A DNA stretch of 44,420 bases from positions 1 through 44,420 of the forward strand of contig JAQUJJ010000014.1 in the NCBI GenBank assembly GCA_028681035.1, written 5' to 3'. The notes below the pieces were generated by a model, which was not told where the DNA came from, did no database searches, and saw only the letters and a list, made by a program, of their open reading frames with translations. How positions within the stretch are numbered: position 1 is the stretch's first letter; every line of letters starts with the position of its first letter. Both the position numbers and the translations under genes were made by a program. The stretch is from Candidatus Cloacimonadota bacterium (GTDB lineage: Bacteria; Cloacimonadota; Cloacimonadia; Cloacimonadales; Cloacimonadaceae). This document shows positions 8,676 through 17,376 of this stretch, in pieces.

Positions 8676-8770
8676 TTCTTCCTTGCTCCAATTGCCCTAT
8701 CATTGCCCACTCATTGCCCTTGAGGTGGGCATTAGGTGGGCAATGATAGGGCAATTGGAGCAAGGAAGAA
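8676..8770. repeat. Large perfect hairpin (35-bp arms)
   Basis: Two 35-base arms (8676-8710 and 8736-8770) are perfect reverse complements around a 25-base centre, which itself contains a shorter TGCCC/GGGCA pair and repeats the arm word ATTGCCC. The left arm begins TTCTTCCTTGCTCCAATTGC. It lies in the gene-free gap upstream of the repressor operon and ends three bases before the 78-bp element at 8774. No function is evident. Confidence 0.85.
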
Positions 8771-8773
8771 CGG

Positions 8774-8851
8774 TTTGACTTACAATTACGCTGCAATCAT
8801 TTCAGAGACAAGCCAGTACAGCTATCACAAAGCGTAATTGTGAGTTAAACG
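8774..8851. repeat. 78-bp palindromic element, copy A
   Basis: The ends TTTGACTTACAATTACGCT and AGCGTAATTGTGAGTTAAA match as inverted repeats at 17 of 19 positions. A second copy of exactly the same length lies at 42,606-42,683. The ends are conserved and the centre has diverged. It resembles a REP or MITE unit. Confidence 0.8.
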
Positions 8852-8916
8852 CAATAGGCTTTGGGAGTTTAAAGAGCCATTCCTATCTTTATGCTTACCA
8901 ACAACTCACAGGATAT

Positions 8917-9170
8917 TTGGACTTTACATGAAAGCGATTTGTGTCTGGAGTCCTTTGTGTCTATGCTAATTATATGTCCACCTATAACTTAATGACACAC
9001 TGGACTTCAGGACACACTTTCATTACCAGTAGCGAAGGCAAGGTTTCAGTCAAGTTCAAATAACAAGGGGATATTGCTGAAGTCCAAAGAGCCAATAAAC
9101 TATAGGTATATATGAATATAGGAATGTCTCTTTGAACTCCAGACACAAATCGCTTTCATGCAAAGTCCAA
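8917..9170. repeat. 254-bp element with 35-bp inverted ends
   Basis: Arms 8917-8951 and 9136-9170 (left arm begins TTGGACTTTACATGAAAGCG) are inverted with one mismatch. The enclosed 184 bases have no ORF. It is MITE-like and lies just beyond the 3' end of the DUF2341/LamG gene. With the two preceding repeats it accounts for nearly all of the 8,623-9,201 gap. Confidence 0.75.
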
Positions 9171-9201
9171 AGTACTGCAAAAAGCCGTTAACCTGTTGAG
9201 C

Positions 9202-10896
9202 TTACTTCATCAGCACAGCTTTATTCATGTAGGTTTGCCCACCGGCAGACATCCTGATGTAGTAAATACCGCTGGAGCAGTCCTTACCTTTATCGTCTTT
9301 GCCATTCCATGATAATTTCCAGTTACCGGCAGCTTTTTGTCCCTCTTTAAAAGTGCGAATAATCTGTCCCCGCAAATTATAGATTACAACATCTACACGC
9401 GCAGCTTTGCTAAGCCCATAATTAATGGTTAAAGATGGATTGAAGGGATTGGGAAATACCGTTTGCAAGCCAGAAACAATCGGTATTCCTGGTGCGCCAG
9501 GATTGCTGTTATTATCATAGTAAACAGTAGTGGGTCCGTGATATACGGAGCTGCCATCCATATCTTGTGCCAGCAACCAATAATAGTAGGTAGCCGATTC
9601 GCTTAATTCGTGATCAGTAAAGGCGTAATACTGCACATTAGAGGAATTCGCAGCAATAATCATTTCACTAATTTCAATAGCAGTAGCCAAATCATTATCC
9701 CTGCCACGATAGACGTAATATCCGCTTACGTTGGTTTCTGATTGTGTAACCCATTGCAGCTTAACAAACATATCCGAAGTAGTTACTGCGGTAAAAGAAG
9801 ATAGTTCCACAGGAAGACTTTCATTGCCAATCTCTTTTATAAAAGTTTGTGGTGAGCTTTGGTTGTTATATTCTGTGGCAATCCAATCTGCACTGCGGAT
9901 AGTATCTGAAATGCGTACCTCATCTATGCTTCCATCAAAGATATAGGAAGAGTGAGGGCCTGTCCCGTCTGAATTCTGGTATCTGCCGATATAGAACAAA
10001 TGATTGGTATCCATATCTGCCAGTGGAGATTCGGAGATATCAATTTGAGAGTGCAAAGCTCCGTCCATGTAGGCAGTCATATCGCCATTGCGGTCGTAAA
10101 CAATGGTAACATTATGCCATTCACCATCTGCATAAGAGCTTGTGCCCGTCAATTCTAATACTTTAAAGCCATCATTGCCCTGCCAAACAGCCCATAAACT
10201 GCCTTCCTCATACACTACCGTCCACCTTCCCATAATATTGCCCAGTAAGCTTTTGCCAAAGATTGCGCCTACCGTCGAAGAGGTTTTAAACCAAGCGGAT
10301 GCTGTTCTGTCGTTGGTTCCCATATCAAGGACATCACCGAAATCCAGGTAGTCATCAGTACCATCAAAATCATTACTTGTGTCTATTTGTCCTGTTGCTC
10401 CGAAAGTTACCCCATTAGTGTCTGTGCCCGTGTTGCCATTTCCCGAAGAATCCAGTGCAGAAGGACCAGGATTGTTAAGATGCCAGATTGCTTTGTAATC
10501 TGCATCCCAAACGTCATTGGGGTTTTGTTGATTAGATGCGACAGCATTTCCGTAATAAAGATAAATACTTGTATCTGTCTGATAGCTGAGGCTGGGAATT
10601 CTAACCCAGGCAACAAGATGCCCCGTGGCTGCGTTAAAGCTCTCAATCTCGTGGTCTAACTGTGTAGAGCCATTTGCAGCGGTGAACAGAATGTCATCTC
10701 CATCCGCTTGCGCTTTAGAAATCAAATCTGCATCTGTAATATCTATCAGGACAGGGAAGTTGGTCAAAGTGCTGTTTTCTACCTTTGTTGCATCAATCGT
10801 AATCAACTTCTTATACGTCCACGCGGGATTAAACCATGCCGCTTGACAGATGGAAACAGCAATAACAAATAGTACGAATATTTCAATTCTTTTCAT
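9202..10896 (-). CDS. Secreted DUF2341/LamG protein with type IX-like sorting domain
   Basis: A 564-residue exported protein. It has a signal peptide (about 1-20), a DUF2341 domain ('FNPAWTYKKLITIDATKV', about 20-115) with the 'SIYLYYGNA' ending, and a LamG/concanavalin-like jelly roll (about 130-345, 'DGSIDEVRISDTIRSADWI'). A fibronectin-III-like stretch follows (about 365-460). The C-terminus is a FlgD-like sorting domain (about 480-564) with 'VFPNPFNPSLTI' and 'SSGIYYIRM'. Proteins of this build are exported across the outer membrane and often bind carbohydrate. The ligand is unknown. It is divergent from the giant protein at 11,193. Confidence 0.85.
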   Translation of the reverse strand: MKRIEIFVLFVIAVSICQAAWFNPAWTYKKLITIDATKVENSTLTNFPVLIDITDADLISKAQADGDDILFTAANGSTQLDHEIESFNAATGHLVAWVRIPSLSYQTDTSIYLYYGNAVASNQQNPNDVWDADYKAIWHLNNPGPSALDSSGNGNTGTDTNGVTFGATGQIDTSNDFDGTDDYLDFGDVLDMGTNDRTASAWFKTSSTVGAIFGKSLLGNIMGRWTVVYEEGSLWAVWQGNDGFKVLELTGTSSYADGEWHNVTIVYDRNGDMTAYMDGALHSQIDISESPLADMDTNHLFYIGRYQNSDGTGPHSSYIFDGSIDEVRISDTIRSADWIATEYNNQSSPQTFIKEIGNESLPVELSSFTAVTTSDMFVKLQWVTQSETNVSGYYVYRGRDNDLATAIEISEMIIAANSSNVQYYAFTDHELSESATYYYWLLAQDMDGSSVYHGPTTVYYDNNSNPGAPGIPIVSGLQTVFPNPFNPSLTINYGLSKAARVDVVIYNLRGQIIRTFKEGQKAAGNWKLSWNGKDDKGKDCSSGIYYIRMSAGGQTYMNKAVLMK

Positions 10897-11192
10897 GATA
10901 ACCTCTTTTATTATGTAAGTTATTTTGCGTAATACCCTACGATATAGGGCGTTCCAGTGTTATAGTATATCCCATTCATCATGATAGGCAAGCCCCAATT
11001 ATTATGCAGAATATTCTTAGCCCTGCATAGAATTGCCAGAAAAGTAGTTAACGCTGCGTAGGATTAGTTTCCACAGCAAGCCTACAAAACTAAGATTATT
11101 TTGCTTGACGTGAATTGCCCCTCCCATAATCTTATCCTTAGATGTAAGTCTCTTAATTTATAGAATTATGACTAAACTTCTCAGGAGGAATT
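10897..11192. promoter_or_regulatory. Divergent intergenic region between two secreted-protein genes
   Basis: This 296-base region must hold promoters for both flanking genes. TTGACG at 11105-11110 followed by AT-rich sequence is a weak plus-strand candidate. A strong RBS (AGGAGG, 11183-11188) precedes the ATG at 11193 by four bases. No repeat family of the window was recognised here. Confidence 0.4.
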
Positions 11193-14100
11193 ATGAGAAA
11201 GATTATTTTGTTGCTTATGCTCAGTTTACTGATGATAGGCATGGCTTGGGGACAAGGTCTCGAAGACTTCACAAACTCCAATGCTGGCACCGGCTATACA
11301 ACCAGTAGTTTTGTTGGGAACAACAGCGTTACTTGGTCTTATGTTGCATCCAGAGATGAAAATGCCGATGATAATGGATCAGGTATTGTTGGAAAAGCCT
11401 TAATGCTAAGACGCTCTTCTGATAATAGCGCAGTGTCTTCCAGCACTATCAGTGGTGGCATAGGCGACTTTAGCGTAAAATTATACAAAGGCTTCACTGG
11501 CGGTGGAAATCGACAGGTTGAGTTATTTGTTAATGGTGTTTCAAAAGGAACAAGCACTGTTTTTGATGACTATCTCGAACATGTGTTTACAGTTACAGGT
11601 GTAAATGTCGCAGGTAACATCACAATCCAGATCAAGAATACTACTTCTAAACAAGTAATAGTGGATGATATAACTTGGACAGCCTACGCTGGTGGAAGTA
11701 CCCCTACGATTACTGTTAATCCCGCAACCTTAACTGGTTTTACTTATGTTTTTGGTTCTGGCTCCTCTACGGAACAGAGCTTTACTGTAAGCGGCACTAA
11801 TATGACTGCCGGTATCAGTGTAGCAGCGGCTACCAATTATGAGATATCCAAAACCAGTGGTTCAGGATTCACTACTCCGCTAACATATACACTTATCGAA
11901 GCAGCCACAGATCAAACAGTTTATGTTCGTCTGAAAGCCGGGCTGGCTATTGGCACTTACAACAGCGAAGTTCTTACTGCTTCTTCTACTGGAGCAAGTG
12001 ATAAAACCGTTACCTGTAGCGGTGAAGTAACTACTCCACCTGCTCCTGATGCACCTACCGCCACAGCAGCTACAGATGTTGCTACAACCAGCTTTAAAGC
12101 AACTTGGGGTGCAGCTTCAGGTGCTACCGGTTACTACCTAGATGTTTATACCAAGACAACTGGTGGAAATGCCAGTGATCTATTCATCTCTGAGTATATT
12201 GAGGGAAGTTCGTATAACAAGGGTATAGAAATATACAACGGCACCGGAACTACAATAGACCTTTCCACATATTCACTTAAGCAATATAATAATGGAGCTA
12301 CCACTCCAACCTATACTACTACTCCACTGTCTGGTAATTTGACCACTGGCTCTGTATATAGAATCGTATTAAACACCCAGACAATATTCGGAACTAATTA
12401 TGACCTATCCACCGCTGAATCCGCTATGGGATTCAATGGCAACGATGCTATGGCTATATTTAATGGTACAACACTTGTTGATATAGTTGGCGCACCAGGT
12501 GATGCTAGTAACTGGGGAAAAGACGTGACTTTAGTTCGCAAAGCTGCTGCCACAGTACCATCCGCTACATACCTTTCAACTGATTGGGATAGTTATGGAA
12601 CAGACATATTAACATATTGGGGATCCCATACTTTTAGTGGTGGCTCGTCAAATTCTTTTGTAAGCGGCTACCAAAATCTCAATGTTAGCAACGTAACCAA
12701 CTACAGTGTTACTGTCCCCACTCAGGGCACTACCTATTACTATGTAGTACGTGCTTACAATGCTTATGGCACAAGCGCAAATTCCAATGAGATTGATGTA
12801 ACAACTCTTTCCTCTTCCACACCTACTATCACCCTAAGTTCAGCGGCTCTTACTGCTTTCAGCGCAACTGTCGGCACACCTTCTGCTGCTCAAACTTATA
12901 CCGCAGCAGGTGTATATTTAACTGCCAATATCGGCATTGCTGCTGTTACTGGTTTTGAATACTCCACTGACGACACAGACTATTACAGCACTCTTTCTTT
13001 AACCCCCTCCAGCGGAACAGTAGCCACTACTACCATCTATGTCCGTTTAACTGGTGCTGCTGCTGGAACTCCCAGTGGGGATATAGCTCACACCAGCACT
13101 GGTGCAACTCAACAGGATAAAGCTGTAAGCGGTACTGTTACATCTGCCACACCTACTATCACCCTTAGTGAAGCAGCTCTTGTACCATTCAGCGCAACTG
13201 TCGGCACACCTTCTGCTGCACAAACTTATACCGTAGCAGGTGTTTTCTTAACTGCGGATATCAGCATTGCTGCTGTTACAGGTTTTGAATACTCCACCGA
13301 CGATATAGACTACTACAGCACCTTAACCCTTACCCAAACAGGCGGCACAGTTGCTGAAACAACTGTCTATGTGCGTTTGACTGGTGCAGAAGTTGCTACA
13401 CCCAGTGGCGACATTGCACATACCAGCACGGGTGCAACTCAACAGGATAAGGCTGTAAGCGGCGCGGTTACCGCTCCAGTTTCAGCTACAACATTCTTGG
13501 AAGAGAACTTTGTATATACCGAAGGGACAACCTTAGTCTCCAATGGCTGGGTTGCTCATAGCGGTGCTGGGACATTATCCCCCACCGTTGCCAATCAAAA
13601 CCTTACTTATACAAGCTATTTAGCCAATGCAGGTCTATCTGGACAAATGCTTGGCAATGGCGAAGATGTGCACAGAAACTTTGCTCCTCAAGCCGAAGGT
13701 GTTGTCTATTCCTCATTCCTAATTAATGTAACTAGCGCAACTACAGCCGACGCTTATCTTTATCACTTTGCCACAGAGGCAGAGCTTGGTACAGATTTTA
13801 AGGGAAGACTATTTGTTGGTAAAGACGCTTCAGAAAATCTGCGTTTTGGTCTTTCCAAAGCTTCAGGCACCGCCACTAGCTTTACCCCTTATGAATACGC
13901 CTTAAACACCACCTATCTGGTAGTGTTGAAGTACGAATTTGTTGATGGTGCCACCAATGACTTAGTGTCCGCTTGGATTAATCCCGTGATTGGTAGCACA
14001 GTTCCTACCGCCATCTTAACAGGCGCGGCTTCGGATGCAGATATTGGCACTTCTGGTGTCGGTTCTGTGGCAATCAGACAGTCCAATGCTGCTGTTACCG

Positions 14101-16346
14101 CTGTCTTTGATGGCATCCGTGTAACCAACGACTGGGAACAGCTTTGGGTTGCTCCTGCTGTGCAGACTATTTATGCCAGCGTAACTGAACTTGATCCTTT
14201 GGCTTGTATAGTTGACCTTCCTTCAGAAGAAATACGTAGCTATACGCTTTACGGAACAAACCTTCAGGGTCAAATTGTGGTTACTGCTCCCACAGGTTTC
14301 CAAGTTTCTGTTTCTGAAACTGAGGGATGGGACACAAGCCTTAGTCTTGCACCTGCATTTAACGATACAATATACGTTAGAATGCTTGCAGATACAGAAG
14401 ATAATTATAGTGATGTGATAACTCACACCAGCGGAACTGCAACTCAGGTTGATGTAGCCGTTAGCGGCGAATGTTATCCTCCAGCGGTTACTTGGAACAT
14501 AACGCAAAGCCTTGTTCCTTTCAGTGCCACTGCTGGTACACCTTCTGCCAACCAATCTTACACTCTTGGCACAACAACTGCCACTGGTGATATCACAGTT
14601 GCCACTACTGCTCCTTTCGAGCTTAGTACAACAGGTTCAAGTGGATGGTTAACAGAGCTTACCCTTCCTTACACCTTCAATGCTACTGTTTATGTACGCA
14701 TGAACGCCTCTGCTGCCAGCACATATAATGCAGAGATTACCCACAATACCGCCGATGCTTCTCCCAACGCCTTTAGCATTAGCGGAACAGCTACTGCACC
14801 TGCTGGAAGCTATGCTGCCGACTTATTCTTCTCTGAATATGTGGAAGGTAGCGGCAACAGAAAGGCAATAGAAATATTTAACGGTACTGGTTCTTCTGTT
14901 GATTTGGCTGATTACTCCATTATGAAGCAAGTAAATGGAGCTGGTGCCTTTGGCAACGAAAAGGTGTTAGTCGGAACATTAGCCCATGGTGATGTTTATG
15001 TAATCGTTTATTCCAATGCATCAAATAGCTTAAAAGATGAACTTTATGTAGATTTAGCTTCATCTGAAGGCTTCATGAGCTTCAATGGCAACGACGCAAT
15101 TGCGCTGTACCATAGCAGTGTACAAACTGATGTTATTGGTATCGTTGATCAGGTCACTCCTGATTGGGGTAAGGATGTTACTTTGGTAAGGAAACCCACC
15201 ATCATAACCCCTACCACTAGTTTCTCGTTTGATGATTGGAATTCCTTCGCAATAGACACCTTCACCGATCTTGGCATGCACACCTTCACGCCCGGTGGTG
15301 CAACAGAATACGTAGCGAATCCCACCTTCGATCCTCCTGCCGGGTACAAAACCTCTGCTTTTGATGTAACTATCGCTACTGAAACAGTGGGAGCAACCAT
15401 CCGTTATACCCTCGATGGAAATGCACCTGATGTTTCATCTGCTGTGTTTACTCCTCCCTTAAATATCAGTTCTACCACTACCTTGAAAGCTATTGCTTAC
15501 AAAGATGGTTATACACCTTCATCTATTATGACCGCCATCTATACCTTCCCTGTTGACGTGTCAAATATTGCTGCTCTGCGCGCTTCTGCTCAGGGTGCAA
15601 CTGTTTATCGCCTTACAGGTGAAGCTGTGCTAACCTTCCAACAAGCCGGCCGTAACCAAAAGTACATTCAGGACGCCACAGGCGCAATCGTGATTGACGA
15701 CCTATCTGGTATCATCACCAGCACCTATGCCCTCTATGATGGTATTACTGGTATTGCCGGTACAATAGCCCTGTACAATGGTCTATTGCAATTCACTCCT
15801 GTAGCCAATCCCGGCACAGCCACATCAAGCAATAATGTGGTTACACCCGCAGTGCGTACCCTTGCCACCATTACTACTGATGACCAGGCTAAGCTATTGA
15901 AGATTATGAATGTAACCTTAACACCCAGTGTTTTAGGAACCTTCTTGGCTACCGCAGAAAACATTGTTGCTGCCGATGCTTCTGGTGCAGGTACATTGCG
16001 TACCTTCCCTGATGCAGATTATGCTACTACAACCATTCCTGCAACTCCTGTGAACATTACCTGCCTTGGTGGTCAATTTGGTGATGCCATGCAGTTCAGC
16101 CCTCGCTTCCTGACAGATATAGAAGCAGCAGGCGGAACTCTTGATACACCTGTAGTAGTGATTACTCAGGATGGAACAGATGTTGTCCTAACCTGGGGTG
16201 AAATCACTGGTGCAACCGGTGGTTATCGCATCGAATCCAGTGATGAGCCTTACACAGGTTTCACCACTGTTACCACAACTTCACTATTAACATGGAGCGG
16301 TACTGCTGTAAGCAAGAAGTTCTTCCGTGTAATCGCCCTTCCATAA
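11193..16346 (+). CDS. Giant secreted multidomain protein (Ig-like repeats, lamin-tail domains)
   Basis: A 1,717-residue, Thr/Ser/Ala-rich exported protein with a signal peptide ('IILLLMLSLLMIGMAWG'). In order: an N-terminal beta domain (about 20-165) ending in 'QVIVDDITWTAY'; one Ig-like unit (about 170-280); FN3 strands split around a lamin-tail domain (about 327-485, 'LFISEYIEGSSYNKGIEIYN'); two near-identical 110-residue Ig-like units (about 543-761); a LamG-like domain (about 766-985); two more Ig-like units (about 990-1200); a second lamin-tail domain (from about 1208, 'LFFSEYVEGSGNRKAIEIFN'); a chitobiase-C-terminal-like domain (about 1373-1455, 'TIRYTLDGNAPDVSS'); an OB-fold-like region; and a short FN3-like end. 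It lacks the FlgD-type sorting domain of its neighbours and ends in 'KKFFRVIALP'. A surface adhesin or extracellular scaffold is inferred. Confidence 0.85.
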   Translation: MRKIILLLMLSLLMIGMAWGQGLEDFTNSNAGTGYTTSSFVGNNSVTWSYVASRDENADDNGSGIVGKALMLRRSSDNSAVSSSTISGGIGDFSVKLYKGFTGGGNRQVELFVNGVSKGTSTVFDDYLEHVFTVTGVNVAGNITIQIKNTTSKQVIVDDITWTAYAGGSTPTITVNPATLTGFTYVFGSGSSTEQSFTVSGTNMTAGISVAAATNYEISKTSGSGFTTPLTYTLIEAATDQTVYVRLKAGLAIGTYNSEVLTASSTGASDKTVTCSGEVTTPPAPDAPTATAATDVATTSFKATWGAASGATGYYLDVYTKTTGGNASDLFISEYIEGSSYNKGIEIYNGTGTTIDLSTYSLKQYNNGATTPTYTTTPLSGNLTTGSVYRIVLNTQTIFGTNYDLSTAESAMGFNGNDAMAIFNGTTLVDIVGAPGDASNWGKDVTLVRKAAATVPSATYLSTDWDSYGTDILTYWGSHTFSGGSSNSFVSGYQNLNVSNVTNYSVTVPTQGTTYYYVVRAYNAYGTSANSNEIDVTTLSSSTPTITLSSAALTAFSATVGTPSAAQTYTAAGVYLTANIGIAAVTGFEYSTDDTDYYSTLSLTPSSGTVATTTIYVRLTGAAAGTPSGDIAHTSTGATQQDKAVSGTVTSATPTITLSEAALVPFSATVGTPSAAQTYTVAGVFLTADISIAAVTGFEYSTDDIDYYSTLTLTQTGGTVAETTVYVRLTGAEVATPSGDIAHTSTGATQQDKAVSGAVTAPVSATTFLEENFVYTEGTTLVSNGWVAHSGAGTLSPTVANQNLTYTSYLANAGLSGQMLGNGEDVHRNFAPQAEGVVYSSFLINVTSATTADAYLYHFATEAELGTDFKGRLFVGKDASENLRFGLSKASGTATSFTPYEYALNTTYLVVLKYEFVDGATNDLVSAWINPVIGSTVPTAILTGAASDADIGTSGVGSVAIRQSNAAVTAVFDGIRVTNDWEQLWVAPAVQTIYASVTELDPLACIVDLPSEEIRSYTLYGTNLQGQIVVTAPTGFQVSVSETEGWDTSLSLAPAFNDTIYVRMLADTEDNYSDVITHTSGTATQVDVAVSGECYPPAVTWNITQSLVPFSATAGTPSANQSYTLGTTTATGDITVATTAPFELSTTGSSGWLTELTLPYTFNATVYVRMNASAASTYNAEITHNTADASPNAFSISGTATAPAGSYAADLFFSEYVEGSGNRKAIEIFNGTGSSVDLADYSIMKQVNGAGAFGNEKVLVGTLAHGDVYVIVYSNASNSLKDELYVDLASSEGFMSFNGNDAIALYHSSVQTDVIGIVDQVTPDWGKDVTLVRKPTIITPTTSFSFDDWNSFAIDTFTDLGMHTFTPGGATEYVANPTFDPPAGYKTSAFDVTIATETVGATIRYTLDGNAPDVSSAVFTPPLNISSTTTLKAIAYKDGYTPSSIMTAIYTFPVDVSNIAALRASAQGATVYRLTGEAVLTFQQAGRNQKYIQDATGAIVIDDLSGIITSTYALYDGITGIAGTIALYNGLLQFTPVANPGTATSSNNVVTPAVRTLATITTDDQAKLLKIMNVTLTPSVLGTFLATAENIVAADASGAGTLRTFPDADYATTTIPATPVNITCLGGQFGDAMQFSPRFLTDIEAAGGTLDTPVVVITQDGTDVVLTWGEITGATGGYRIESSDEPYTGFTTVTTTSLLTWSGTAVSKKFFRVIALP
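12820..13476 (+). repeat. Two tandem 330-bp coding repeats
   Basis: Two in-frame copies with a 330-bp period encode 110-residue Ig-like units starting 'TPTITLSSAALTAFSATVG' and 'TPTITLSEAALVPFSATVG'. DNA identity is visibly high throughout, pointing to recent duplication. The other Ig-like units of the same protein are far more diverged. Confidence 0.85.
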
Positions 16347-16364
16347 TAAATAAACCTATAATAA

Positions 16365-16400
16365 AAGAAGGTGGAACCTCGGTTCCACTTTCTTTGTTTT
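16365..16400 (+). terminator. Rho-independent terminator after the giant protein gene
   Basis: GTGGAACC and GGTTCCAC pair around a two-base centre. The stem extends outward through AAAGAA/TTCTTT (16365-16396) and is followed by GTTTTAA. It begins 19 bases after the stop codon. Confidence 0.8.
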
Positions 16401-16415
16401 AATGGTTAAACAGGC

Positions 16416-16694
16416 TCAAGTTCATTTATGGTGGGTAAGATAAATTGAGCTTCAAAAATACAAGACAGTAGTCCCGGCGGGACGATAGGTATTAGCGACG
16501 GGTTTTAACCCGGCGAAGATAGAGCAAAACCACGTTTTAGTCCCCGAGGGACGACAGATGGTCTTATGTTTATTTGGCGATGTTTGTTGGCTATACAAAG
16601 ACACCTTTTGCACCGATGGGGCTTCTTTGGAATGATATATTCATTAACGCCGGGTTAAAACCCGTCGCTATTATCTACCATCCCTAATGGGATT
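16416..16694 (+). repeat. Palindrome-module repeat, plus-strand copy
   Basis: This matches 25,961-26,170 in opposite orientation over almost its whole length. It is built of small palindromes: TAGTCCCGGCGGGACGA, AGCGACGGGTTTTAACCCGGCG, GTCCCCGAGGGAC and GCCGGGTTAAAACCCG. This copy has 69 extra bases (16486-16554) bounded by two versions of the gtccc...gggacga palindrome, consistent with recombination between them. No coding potential was found. Confidence 0.85.
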
Positions 16695-16736
16695 CAGGCA
16701 GGATGCCTGCTAAACCCGTATAGGCGAGACGCCTAT
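16695..16736. repeat. Two short palindromes
   Basis: CAGGCAGGATGCCTG and ATAGGCGAGACGCCTAT are small perfect hairpins in succession. The second core (GGCGAGACGCC) recurs inverted at 42,483-42,493, after rnfB. They bridge the larger repeat and the 15-bp tandem array. Confidence 0.6.
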
Positions 16737-16740
16737 AGTA

Positions 16741-16875
16741 CCCGCTGATATCATACCTGCTGTTATCATACCCGCTGATATCATACCTGCTGATATCATA
16801 CCTGCTGTTATCATTCCCGCTGTTTTCATTCCTGCTGATATCATCCCTGCTGGTATCATTTCCGCTCTTATCAAT
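16741..16875. repeat. 15-bp tandem array, nine units
   Basis: Nine units of consensus CCTGCTGATATCATA run head to tail, the last ones degenerating toward 16875. The array reaches the stop codon of the thioesterase gene (stop at 16871-16873), so the final unit overlaps the coding end. The unit is a multiple of three, but the frame opened by it conflicts with the thioesterase, so it is treated as non-coding. Confidence 0.85.
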
Positions 16876-17278
16876 CGCTTGTTTCCATGAACTGCTTATA
16901 CTGCTCGTACACATCCATAGGTAGCCTTGCAGCTTTACCATCGGAGGCAAATACAGCAGTAAGTATTGCTTTCAGGCAAAGCTCACCGTTATGGTTATAC
17001 ACGTTTTGTTGCCACTTACCTTTTATGCGGCTAATCTCGAAGAAATAGCTCTTAACGGTGGCGATTTCATCCACATCCACCGCTTTCAGGTAGTCTATCT
17101 CAAAGCGATAAACAAATAGCTGAATATTCCGTTCTTTAAGCGTAGAGATAGGCAGCTTCATTTCCACAGATGCTTCGCTGCGAGCGGCTTCCAGAAGTTG
17201 CAGGTAGTTGGCATTGTTAAGGTGTCCATATATATCACACTCGAAGCCATAGATACGTTTTGTGTAAGTAAATATCAT
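16871..17278 (-). CDS. Hotdog-fold acyl-CoA thioesterase (4HBT/YbgC-like)
   Basis: A 135-residue protein of the 4HBT hotdog family, which hydrolyses acyl-CoA or acyl-ACP thioesters. The signature region is 'FECDIYGHLNNANYLQLLEAAR', with the conserved Asp-Xaa3-His-Xaa-Asn core. The start at 17276-17278 is preferred over a codon 81 bases upstream because it has an RBS (AAGGA) at good spacing and homologues begin just before 'IYGFECD'. The substrate cannot be assigned. The 3' end merges with a 15-bp tandem array. It diverges from the YfhO-like gene. Confidence 0.85.
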   Translation of the reverse strand: MIFTYTKRIYGFECDIYGHLNNANYLQLLEAARSEASVEMKLPISTLKERNIQLFVYRFEIDYLKAVDVDEIATVKSYFFEISRIKGKWQQNVYNHNGELCLKAILTAVFASDGKAARLPMDVYEQYKQFMETSD

Positions 17279-17376
17279 GCTTTCATCCTTGTTTAGATTC
17301 GGGATTTTGCTTGACCAATATCGCCAAGTGATTTCCCGTGCCTGTAAAATAAATATCAAGAGATGAGGAATGTATA

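Noticed and set aside
16741..16875. CRISPR-like look of short regular repeats here and at 42,265-42,464
   Set aside because: Units are directly adjacent with no unique spacers, and no cas gene is in the window.
16684..16950. A minus-strand frame of 88 codons with a repetitive Asn/Ser/Tyr/Asp sequence
   Set aside because: It is created by the 15-bp tandem array, and its start lies inside the thioesterase gene in another frame.
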